64,000 nucleotides of DNA from Tethya wilhelma. Lineage: Eukaryota > Porifera > Demospongiae > Tethyida > Tethyidae. The notes beneath the pieces are model-generated. The model was not told where the DNA came from and made no database searches. It saw only the letters and a list, made by a program, of their open reading frames with translations. Of this stretch, positions 26,801-38,800 are shown piece by piece. A program made the translations under genes and the position numbers. The DNA lies in NCBI GenBank assembly GCA_964030475.1, contig CAXIPT010000004.1, positions 5,412,695 through 5,476,694 of the forward strand, given 5' to 3'. Position 1 is the first letter of the stretch. Each line of letters starts with the position of its first letter.

Positions 26801-29800
26801 ACGATGTAGGAAGGAGCCGGTACTGTGCTCTTACAACGCAGAAATAGGCTGCACAGTTGCCCTTCCGAGGGAAAATATGATGGCTCATGAGTCGAATGAA
26901 AAACACCATCTAGAGCTGGCCATAAAGATGATCCAGAAGACAAAGGAAGAGCTGCAGCTAGCTAAGGTAGAGCTCGAACAAACCAAGGTAGAGCTAGAGA
27001 GAGAGAGGATGAAAGTCAATCAATGTACCTTCGGTAATAGTGGAAAGAAACCATATTGGAAGTAGGATCAAGGATACGAGTTAATATTTTCGATTCAAGA
27101 TTTTCAACTAACTCTAGTGCAACTGGTTACATGAGTATTGTTCCATACACACGCTCATTGTACATTGCTCATTGTATGTATACTATATGTGCGTACAAAT
27201 GTACATATCTGTGTCTAATTGTATTGCATACTTTTCACTCTGCTACTGAAAATAATAATCTTCATTGTGAATGAGACTTTTCTCACATAATCTGTAGACC
27301 ATATCAACATTTTACCGCATAGCAGGAAATTTTTGTGGGGGAAAATTTTTTGCGAATTTCGCGGTTTGGCAGCTTTCCGCGAAAATTTTCTCTCACAAAA
27401 TTTGTATGGTATGTGGTCGTCACGTAATGTTGAGACGCAATCCACGAAAATTTTCCCCGCGAATTTCTATTCAAGACGAAAACGTGAAAATTTTCCCGCT
27501 ATACAGTACCGTATGCGGTTGTACTCTTCACATAGACAATTCCAGACGAATTCCTAGGTTTTGATATACACACTGTAGTATAGCTAGCCTAATTCCACCC
27601 CATTGTCCCACACTGGAGGGATGTTACACATGAACACAAATTCACATTGTGATTAGATTTCGAATGGGTTGAACTGTACACATGTTTGTACTACTCGCCC
27701 CCTCCCTCCCTCCCTCCCTCCTACAAGTGTGGCTTCATTATGTATGTACAACTGTAACAGACATGATCACGATACCACAGCCCTTAGGAATATCTCACAA
27801 TGTGTAAATACATGACAATGTACTGATTATTAATAGCATGAAAAAAGAAGTAAATAAAAAAGTAGCGTATGCATGCTGACCTTGCTAGGTTCAAACTGAA
27901 AACAAGAACATCCATTTAGTTGAAAACAAGATTGCATGCATTAAGTTTTTGGAAACCATATACCTAGATCACAACATGGAAAGGCAATCCAAGTAGTTTA
28001 TAAGATCTCAAAGAGAACACTTGATTAGATTCAACCTCAAAACATAGAAACTTTTCCAGCAATAAAAACTGCTCCAGTAACGCTTCATGGTGGGGACAAT
28101 GCTGGAGGATATAACTATGATTTTGTGGAAGCTGTGGCAGATCGTCTATAATAATATTATAAGCAACATTTGTGCCACGCTATTTCATAATCCCAAACTT
28201 GTTGTTTGTTGTGGACAGCACTTTTGCATACCCTGTCTGGAAAACTGGTTCCAGAAACATGGCATAGAGAAATGTCCCCACTGTGATGCTACAAAACATT
28301 ACATCACTGCAGCTCAATGCTTATTGTTATACGTTTAAATTTAGAATACAAGAGCTGCTTGCATGGGCATTCTATATACACAAACTGAATGGGAACTTTG
28401 TATTTATAAGGAATAGAGATCTACCTCTGAGAAGAGAGTCATAGAATGTGGCCACTTTTCCCGACTCTGTTACGATGGTAACTCGGACATCGCTAGACTC
28501 CAGCATGGCCACTCTCTCTGACGATAATCCCAGTGAGTGTGTGAGGGGGTGAGGGGTGAGTGTGGAGGTGTGAGGGGAGGAGCTGTCCCTGCTGTACCAA
28601 CTGAAGAGTTGCCGGGTATTGGAAGTGACCAATAAGATCTCAGAATGTAACGCAGCGACATCGACAAACAGATTGCTTGAAGTAGAAGCATCAGGATTCT
28701 AGAGGTAGAAGAAAAGTCAAAAGAGACAGTGTCACACATGTATAAGGTAGGTTGTATATCATAGCTTGGACACTGCATTGGCTAGCTGCCAGCAATTATT
28801 GATATATTATTACATTGGTGCTCTTTACCAGATAGGAAGAACAAGAAATCGGTAAAGGTCGTCAATGTAATAAATCAACAATGCAGAGCATAGAAAACCT
28901 GCAAGGTAGCAGGCTACTGATTTGACATTAATATAGCTAGAACACAACCAGATTATACAAATTGTTTATCAACGATCATTTGTAGATTCTATAACGCATG
29001 CAACACTCGTACAGTAAACGTGCTGTACCTGTTTGCACACTGCCCATTCTAGGGTGCCCATTTCAGGCCAAGGCACTTTCTTTGTTTTATCATCCGATGT
29101 TGCTGCTAATGAACCTCTAACTACAGGGGGTGTCCCACTGAGGGAGAAAAATAAATACATGTAAATCAGTTGAACATGTACAAACATACCATGGCAACAT
29201 GCATGTGAATCTCTTCTCATTATCCTAACATCCATCATGGTCATTCAAATCATACAGTTGCCATGGCAACACACATGTGAATCCCTCTTGAATCTTAATA
29301 CCCTAATTCCTTAACACTTAAAAGCAAGTCCACCCATGTGGGACAAACAATACAGTTACCGTGGTAACACACGTGATTCCCTCCCACTACCTTACCTTGA
29401 ACTAAAAGTGGGTGTGTCCGTGAGGGACTCGTACGAGGGTGGAGGGGGATTGTTAAACAGAGGGGACTCCGACCTTTCAGCGAGGGTCTTAGCGAGGCTA
29501 CGATAGTACTCTGGATCTCTCTCGTATATTGGAGAGGGGATGGTCCCGAGGTAGTAGAGCTCTCTGGTCTGACGGTCCAGCTCCTCCAGGTAGGCTGAGG
29601 AGGTGGGCGTGGCAGAGGCACCGGCTGTGCTTGGACCTGGAGAAGGAATTTTTATCTGTTCAAGATGTTGTTTGCAACTTTAGTTTCAGTTGCAGGCAAC
29701 TATATACAAGTAAAAAAAATTATTGGAAATGTAATGAGACACAGGAATGGCTAAATCGTAAAAAGAACGCAAACAAGATGGAATGGCTGTTGAGAGTGTG

Positions 29801-32800
29801 TACAGAATTCTTCCTGTATGGGCTGCATTTAACAATCTCCTTATTGAGTCTCTCATTTTGCCCACAGGAAGAATTCCTTACACACTCTCAACAGCCATTC
29901 CATCTTGTTTGCGTTCTTTTTACGATTTAGCCATTCCTGTGTCTCATTACATTTCCAATGTTTTTTTTTACTTGTTTGTTCTCATTTTTCCATATTTCTA
30001 AAAATTACATTTGAGTTGGTGTGTGTAGCTAGCTACTGAGCTAGTAGTCTGGCAAGCCAGACTCACTGAGCCAGTGGTGGGCTGCTGAGCTGGTACTTGA
30101 AGTCACAACTTGTTGTGTAGCCTGCTTGATACTGAAGTGAAACACACATCTCAGTCATTTGGAGGCAGGAGCTGTATCATAAGATTTACTTGTCTTTCTA
30201 TATGTTATGATAGTCAAAGTCCTGATTCATCTCTTAAGAAGAGCAACCAGGTATCACAAATTAGTTCCAGGCAACTTCAGTGCATTTAATCCCAAAAAAC
30301 GCACACTTTTGTGTGTGGAAAGGGTCGTCAATTCGAATTTCCTAGAAGCTAATGAATTATTCATGAGTGTAGAAATTAATGGCGGCCATATGGAGGAGGC
30401 GCTTTTCGCCTTGTATCTAGCTACTCAATGAGAGGCGCTAAAAACCGATGGCAAAAGCGATTGTACCGGAAGAAACCAAGTTGATCCGTTCAAGAATCAG
30501 CTTCTAAAAGTGAATAGTCTCTGAGAAAAGTTGAGCCAAGATAGAAAAAGAAGAAGAAGAAGAAGAAGAATAAGAAGAAGATGGAGAAAATTGGAGGTTT
30601 GGCATATTTGTGTTTGTTACTTTAGCGATGTTTTTAGGCCATGTTTTTGGGCTCATTAGAAAGAGAAAGAGCTAAATAGTAGCTTTAGAAGCCTTTTAGT
30701 GCTAAGCGCTCAGTTTTTGGAGAGTTATTCGCGTGAATATTTGTATTGCGCTAATAGGCCATCCATGCCATTCCTGTGTACCCAGTACTACCGTACTGGG
30801 AATAAGGACTTAAATATTGCCAGCCAAAGAAATAGATTTAAAGTCCATTCTGCCAAAAGTTTCAATTACAATGCAGTAATCATCAACGAGGCTACAATGC
30901 AGTAGACACAATCCATGTTAAAAAAAAAACACAGATTCTCCACCAGGTGGGGAGGGCCATTGCACTAGTAGCACATGCCTGGCATCAGCATTTCTAGATG
31001 ATGTACAGTTACACTATGTTTCAGTCGATGATACTCATGATGGAGGTGACACCATGCTGCTGATGAGGCCTGGTATTGACCAAAACCGGTTCAGCAAAAT
31101 GGGCAATGGATGTTGAGGTGAGTTACTGGGTTGAAATTGTTTCATAGATATACCTGGCTAGTGCAATGGCCCTCCCCCCCTGGTGGAGAATCCGTGTTTT
31201 ATTTTAAACATGGATTGTGTCTACTGCATTGTAAAGCATAGAGCCTTGTTGATGATTGCTGCATTGTAATCGAAACTTTTGGCAGAATGGACTGGTGTTC
31301 AAATTCAATCTTTGAAATATGTACTTACCCAGTCAGTAATCCCATTATTTCAAGTAGATTTAAATCATCACATCTAAAAGCTATTTTATCCTGTATTTTG
31401 ATTTCTATGACATGGACCAATCAAATTTGTCAACCAATGTGCAATTTTTGAAGAATAAAGCTACATTGTTATGGTCACAGCTAGTAACTATGACCAAAAG
31501 TCTATCCTTGTGGCAGGAAAAGATTGTTCTCCTCTCCTACTTCCAAAACTACATCATCACAACCTCCCCCAATGGATCAATATTCTGGATCTTTGTCTAA
31601 CACTCCTTCGAGCAAAATGCTGAGTAAGTCACAGACACCAGCGACACTCATAAACACAGTGATGAAGGTGATGCCTCTATAGCCCCATTTGCACGTACAC
31701 TTAGATGTGCATTAACGCACTTTGGCTCTCTTTGCATGCATACCACTTACATTTTGTGGTGTGTAAATGCTGAAGTGGCCTCAATGCGGTTTGTGACATC
31801 ATCAAGAAATAATTGGAAAATAATAGTTATTGCACCTACTTCTATTCAATCTACAACGCAGGATCTTAACCAAAGTAAGTCTGTTGTACCTATAAATCAC
31901 ACTGAGCATGCGTATAGATTGATTATGCTCCCATGGTAACTGTAACTTTAGTCTGTAACTGGTAAGATGGAGAGAGCAAGTGTTCGAATGTTCAAGGAAA
32001 CAGTGTAGAAATTGAACCATATGCAAGCCGGAGAGTTTGCTCTGTTCAAGTACAAGATTGCTGTGGACAAAGCCCAGAAGCACTTATTAGTAGGAGAATG
32101 TAGTGAAGAGCATTTGGTTCAACTGGACTGAGAACTTCCGTATGTCGAAACAAATGTTTGATTATTTATGTGCTGAATTAAATGACAGTCTTCAGTGTCA
32201 AGACACTATAATATGCCCGTGAACAAACAGGTCGGGATAGCAATAGGGTATTTAGCAACAAACATGGATTTCAAGAGCCTTGGATATTTGGCGGATCAAA
32301 ATCATCAGTTAGTCGTATCATTAAGGAAGTCTGTGAGTCTATTCGATATAATTTACTCCAGAAGTATTATAAACATTCATACTGGTGATGGATGTTCTTA
32401 AACATGTAATTAATGGTTTTAAACAAAGATACAGATTTCCTTAGTTCGTTGGAGCGGTTAATGGAACTCACGTGCACCTTGTGAATGTCCTGCAGATTAA
32501 TATATTCGGAAAGGCTGGCATTCAATTCTAATTGAAAACCATCAGGGTCATTTTGTTGACATATATGTTGGATGCCCAGGATGAGTACATGATGCACGTG
32601 TTTTTGCCAATTTGCTACTTTTCAAGAAAGCAGAAGGAGTAGCATTTCTTGATTGGAAAGAAATAATATGCAAGAAAGAAATACCCCTTGGCATTAATTC
32701 TTGGTGATCCAGCATACCCTTAATTAAAGTGGCTGATGAAGGCGTACCTGGATAATGGTAACTTGACTGCAACACATGCCTTCTAAATTGCAAGTGTAGA

Positions 32801-35800
32801 CAATCTTCCAATTCTTGTATCTGCTTGCATAAAATATGTGAGGTTTGTTGTGAATTGTTTGACAGTGGATTGACACCACACAAGTGCATGCTCACAATAC
32901 AAGTTCAGCTCCCTCCTCTTGTAATGTTGATGTGGAACAAATTAGAGATGCTTTAACAGCATACTTTGTAAATAAGTAAATATTTGTTTCTAGTACAGTA
33001 GTACTAGGTACATAGGAATGGCACAGATAGACCATTAGCGCAATACAAATATTCATGCGAGTAACTTTGCAAAAACTGACCACTTGGCACTAAAAAGCTT
33101 CTCCCTTTGAGCACACATTAATAATTCAATAATTTCACTGCTAACGCGTAATGTGCAATATAATGCGCAAACGCGGTTGCGAAATAGACAAGTTTTAGCT
33201 TGATTTTTGCAAGCTAAGCAATTACTACTGACATTTACACTCTATATACTACCAGTAAGGGACTCACTAGTAATATACCCAAGTTGAAGCTAGAGGTGTG
33301 GCATTGCAGTTTACAATGAATTGCTTATAGTCACGATCGTCGTGATTGCGATGATCAGTTTTTAGAGCAATGTTTTCTCCACAGCCCTTAATTTTTGGAG
33401 CACAAGCTTAAAACTTGCAGCATAGATGCAGGGATAGTCAGGCTATATAGGCATAGCATCGCTTTTAAAAGTATGGTTAGCAAACTAGAAAAAAAGCCTT
33501 AGATGTGAAGGGATATTAGTGCATCAGACCTCCTCGCCGAACTTGAGGCTTGTTTCCTGAGAAATGCTTGATTGATTCACTCTTGCTTGCACCATAATTA
33601 GTTTGACTATTGCTCAGTTGCATCATGAAATGAGCTTTGTCTAGTTGCTACAATAATTACAAAAAGAAACTCAAAGCAGAAATAGAACATAGGGTAGAGG
33701 CTGCTATTATTATTAGACATTTACATGAACTTCCATCAAACAGTAGTACTATGATCAAACAAATCATCCACGATCATCACATGCACTAAGATATGTAGTA
33801 CATGTGGTGCAGCAAAGTTTGAGGGAAATGTTGCTGCGCAGGCACACTGCAGCAAAAGATCCATGTGCCAATCAGAGGGCGTAAGACTTCTGAGTGTGGC
33901 TTTTTTTCAATCCACTTCGCACTATCTAATTGATTGTCTATTAGTGTTTGATGTAGTTGGTCAAGGCTGTATGTGAATGTATTTTTGTAAGCCTAAGACC
34001 GCCCATAGCTAGACTGCTAAGACTCACAGCCAGACCTCCCTGAAACTGCGGGCTAGATTGTATGGTAACAATTAACTTATTATCTAGAGTAGTCGTATCA
34101 AATTGAAAAATGAATAATTAACTATAGGTCAAAAGTTATGGCCACTGGTGGCACCGAGAGGAAATTATGGTCACAGGAGAGTATGTAGGCAGCTACAGAT
34201 AGTGTTGTGAAAGATGGCAAAGGACCGAGAGAGGCTGCTCGGTTATATAATGTTTCAGTGGAAACATTAAGAAGGGCCACTGGAGCATGCAGTGCCAGTC
34301 GATTGTCATCCTGAACCTCACAATGTGCTCAGTGAAGATTGGATAGTGCAATATATTATCAAGACATAGGCATTGGCCTTACTAAAGAGGACATCACGCA
34401 ATTGGCATTTCAATTTGCTGTAAAGCTAGGAAAGAAGCATCCATTTCATGATGGAGCCGCTGGGCAGTCTTGGCATTTTGTAGCAGACATCCCAAACTCA
34501 CATTTCGTACACAACAACTTTTATCTTACTGCCAGGCTCTGTGTTTAAATGAAGACATCATTCGTGATTTTTTTCTCCAAACTTGTCGCCATCTATGGAA
34601 AGCTTGATCTGTTTACCAAGCCTACACAAGTGTTTAATGGAGATGAGACCGGAGTGTTGACCGGAAAGGCAAGACACACACTATACTGGTTTGTGTATCT
34701 GCAAGTGGGTTTTACATTCCACTGCTCATAATTTACCCACGGAAGCAACGTGTACAAGATATGCTAATGAAAATGACCAAAAAAAACAAGAAAAAAGGCC
34801 AAGAAAGCAGCAAAAAAATGTTAAGAGATTGGAAAAGAAAAATAAAGAGAGAAAAGTTGGCCAAGGAAGAAAAGCTAATGAACGAGTTTCTACTATCACA
34901 CACAAACTCCAATTATGTACCATCGACGGTAAGGACTCATATGAAGTAAACTGTCCTATTTGCAGTGGCGTATCCAGCATGGTGCTCAAGGTGCTCAAGC
35001 ACCCCCCTGGCTCAGAAAATAATGATGTCATCGCAGGTAAAGCAGTGCTCAAGACGAGCGCAGTTCAATGAATTATGATAAAATAAGCTAATAAGACTTT
35101 AAATTCACTTTAAAGAGTGAAATTTTACATAAGATTGGAGAAAAAGCCAAAAAAACTGCATAACACAATGCCATCTCTGTTGCAATCGCATGAATAACTA
35201 TTAATAATTTTGCTTACGTGATGCAAAAGTGGGCAAGGCTACCCCAAAATTTCTGGGCGCTTTGCGCCCGCATTATCAGCACCCCTATAACTGAAATCCT
35301 AGATACGCCACTGATTCGCAATGGATATGCTGTGATGGGTGCAACACCTGGTACAACATAAAGGGTACAGATGAAACGCTTGATGACATTCCTGATGATT
35401 TTTATTGTGAAAAATGTAACTCTTGTCTCATATTTGGAACTCATTTAGTCGAGTTGTACAAATTGTGTAAATAGTTGTTGGATTTATAGATTATTCTTGT
35501 TTTTTTTGTAATGCAGTCATTAAAAATGTTTTTGCGTCTTGTAATAGCCCACTATTTACTTTTAGAAGCTGATTCTTGAATGAACAAACTTAGTTTCTTT
35601 AGGGACATTCGCTTTTGCCATCGGTTTTTTGTGTCTCTCATTGATAAAAGACGAAAAGCGCCTTCACCATGTGGTGGCCATATTTCTAAATAAAGCATTA
35701 TTCTTTAGCTAGCCTAATAACCCTTTCCATATTTAAGTAGGCATTATTTAGAATGTATTGCAGCATGCATGCAGTGCCCCAAGTTATATCATTCTCTGTA

Positions 35801-38800
35801 GGGAAGTTGTCTTTAGCTGGGGTTCAGAGTTTCAGCTGTCTGAAAGGCATGATTGTCACAGTACTGAGGCTCTTGGCAAATTTTCTGCTGCTAATGACTA
35901 AATTCCCCAGATATTGTGAACAACTATTTAAAAAAATAGAACAAAAAGCATTATAGAAATGTAATGCAAACATAGGAATGGCCAAATCGTAAAAAGGCAA
36001 ACAAGATACGAATGGTTGTCAGATTGAGTGAGTTCATTCCTGTGTCTACAATGTCATTGAGCTCAGCAGGGATATGAACATAAGGTGAATGATCTTGCTC
36101 ATTCTGACAACCATTCCTATCTTGTTTGCCCACTTTTTTACGATTTGGCCATTCTCCTATGTTTGCACTACACTTCTAACGTTTTTTGTACTTGTAAATA
36201 TTTTACATGCTGGCACAGATAGCGAACATATGTGTAATTACCTAGATATAAATAGGTGGCTATTTTGGTAGTAATTATAATTTAACAAGTAAAAAAAAAA
36301 ACATTGGAAATGTAACCAGAATGGCTAAATCGTAAAAAGAACGCAAACAAGATGGAATGGCTGTTAGAGTGTGTAAGGAATTTTTGTGGGCAAAATGAGA
36401 GACTCAATAAGGAGATTGCTAAATGCAGCCCATACAGGAAGAATTCTGCACGCACTCTAACAGCCATTCCGTCTCTCTCTCTCACATACACACACAAAAA
36501 GTGGTTAAACGTGGTATTTTCTGCATTTATAAGTAATGTGGTTTTGGTCTTGTAGTAACATGGCACTAGCATGCTGGCAAGTAAAATAAGTTATAATTCC
36601 CAGTACTGGGTACACAGGAATGGCATGGATGGCCCATTAGCGCAATACAAATATTCACGCGAATAACTGCCAAAACTGAGCGCCTAGCACTAAAAGGCTT
36701 CTTAAGCTACTATTTAGCTCTTTCCCTTTCTAATGAGCCCAAAAACATGGCCTAAAACAATCGCTAGGAAGAAACCAAGTTCATTCGTTCAAGAATCAGC
36801 TTCTAAAAGTGAATAGTCTCTGAGAAAAGTTGAGCCAAGATAGAAAAAGAAGAAGAATAAGAAGAATAAGAAGAAGATGGAGAAAATTGGAGGTTTGGCA
36901 TATTTGTGTTTGTTACTTTAGCGATGTTTTTAGGCCATGTTTTTGGGCTCATTAGAAAGAGAAAGAGCTAAATAGTAGCTTTAGAAGCCTTTTAGTGCTA
37001 AGCGCTCAGTTTTTGTAGAGTTATTCGCGTGGATATTTGTATTGCGCTAATGGGCCATCCGTGCCATTCCTGTGTACCCAGTACTACCGTACTGGGAATA
37101 CAACTGTCTTTCACTAAATATACACTGCACACAAGATAACCAAGCAAGCAAATGCTTTGCCTCATGTACTTCAAGTTACAGGTGTACAGTGCTTAAGATG
37201 CTGCTTGCAACTATAGTGTTGCAGCAACCAGAGTCAAATCTCACAAAATAATATCATACACAAGGTAACCAAGCAACCAATGTTGCCTCATGTATGCATG
37301 CAAGGTCATGTATAGTGCACCTTTAAAGTACTGCATGTAACATAATGAGAAAGAAACTTCTTTCTTGTCCACTACTACAGACTGTTGTTGCTGGTACTGA
37401 GAAGGGGATTCTATGCTTGTTTGTGGTTTTAATGTTGACCTCATTCCCAGGTTCTTCCCCTCTCAAATTGTTACATGATAAGCTGTGATCATAAATTTCA
37501 CATTGTGTATATAATTATTACATGCTATTCCCAGGTTCTTCCCCTAAAGTTGGATATGAATAGTACACCTTTTGCTATGAATATGAATTTCAGGTTAGCT
37601 GGTAATTGTAACAATACATGTTGATCATGCTTTCTCACTTGTTTTGATAGCTTGTAAAGCCTGTTAGTCAGGTTTTGGGTTAACTACCACAAGAGGACAG
37701 TTTTATATTTTCTGAGGTAAAAGTTGCCAGTACATGGAACATGGCTGTAGTGCATGTAGTCTAGCTACATAGGGTTCAATACTAACACTTCCTATAGTCT
37801 TACTACATAGTATGTAGTTGCTCTGAGATTAGCCACCAAGCAATAGGCCTAGCATGTACTGTACACTTCTGTTAACAACGATTAGCTACAATATTTTACT
37901 ATCGCCATCTGGTGCTGTGCATATCAGTGTCACAACTACTAGTGATTAGATTGAAAAAAGAAAGATGAAAGAGAGAATATCACAGAAAACACATGTACAG
38001 CTACAGAGAGAGAGGAATCTTGGAACACATGTTTAGAGTTGTCCTCGTGTCGCTTTCAGACTCAGACAGGACACGGTCTGGTGACCAACGCCAGATTTCT
38101 TAATCGTTAACACTTACTGCACGGTTAATGTAAAACTTTTTTGAAGGAGGGGAAAACTATTGGTCACATGGCTATTTCTAATTGACACCTGTAATTATTG
38201 TATTATAATATTATTACAGTTACAATTGCTATGATTGAGGAGGGGAAGCACCCTCCTATCTTATCTAGAAAAAAACAACAAATAAAAAAAAAACAACCAC
38301 CACGCTTAGGAGTCTTGAAATCGAAAAACTTGGGTGAGGCAAACAAAAAAAATGCAGTTTTGCACTATGACTCTACTGCTTATAAACAGGAGCACTTATA
38401 GATTTATGAATTATAGGAAGTGATGTGGTGTGCTGAGATGGCAATTATACATACATGTAACTATAGTCTTAAGTGAATCAGAAAATTTGTAACAGAAGTC
38501 GATATACTGTACATGTACATGTGTGGTGTGTCTTTAGGAACAGAAGCAATCCACCATGATGAAGGCAAGTACTGTAATATTGAACTCATGCTAAAGCCCA
38601 AAAGTAACAAAATGACAACTTAGACCAGGATGCTCAACCGTAAATGCTCTACAATTGCTAAGTATTAAAAAAAAAACAAAAAAAACACACCAACTTTAAC
38701 TATTCACCAACATCATCTTCATCATTAGGAGCACAAAAACATATCATGGCAGCTGCATAGAATTCAATCACGGTGATTCCCACACCCAATCCATTGAGAA

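Larger units (their letters stand above)
30317..35728. mobile_element. large composite TIR element in UBR5-like intron 1
   Basis: About 200 bp at the left (GGAAAGGGT to CAGCTTCTAAAAGTGAATAG, 30317-30520) is inverted and imperfectly repeated at the right (35557-35728), sharing GGCGCTTTTCG, AACCGATGGCAAAAGCGA and CAAGAATCAGCTTCTAAAAGT. Inside are a foldback MITE (30842-31293), a Harbinger relic, half of another foldback end (32994-33115) and a pogo-type transposase relic split by a fourth element. Confidence 0.65.

Noticed and set aside
30541..36880. (AAG)n tracts as a possible coding Lys-rich region
   Set aside because: They belong to foldback elements with no open frame around them.
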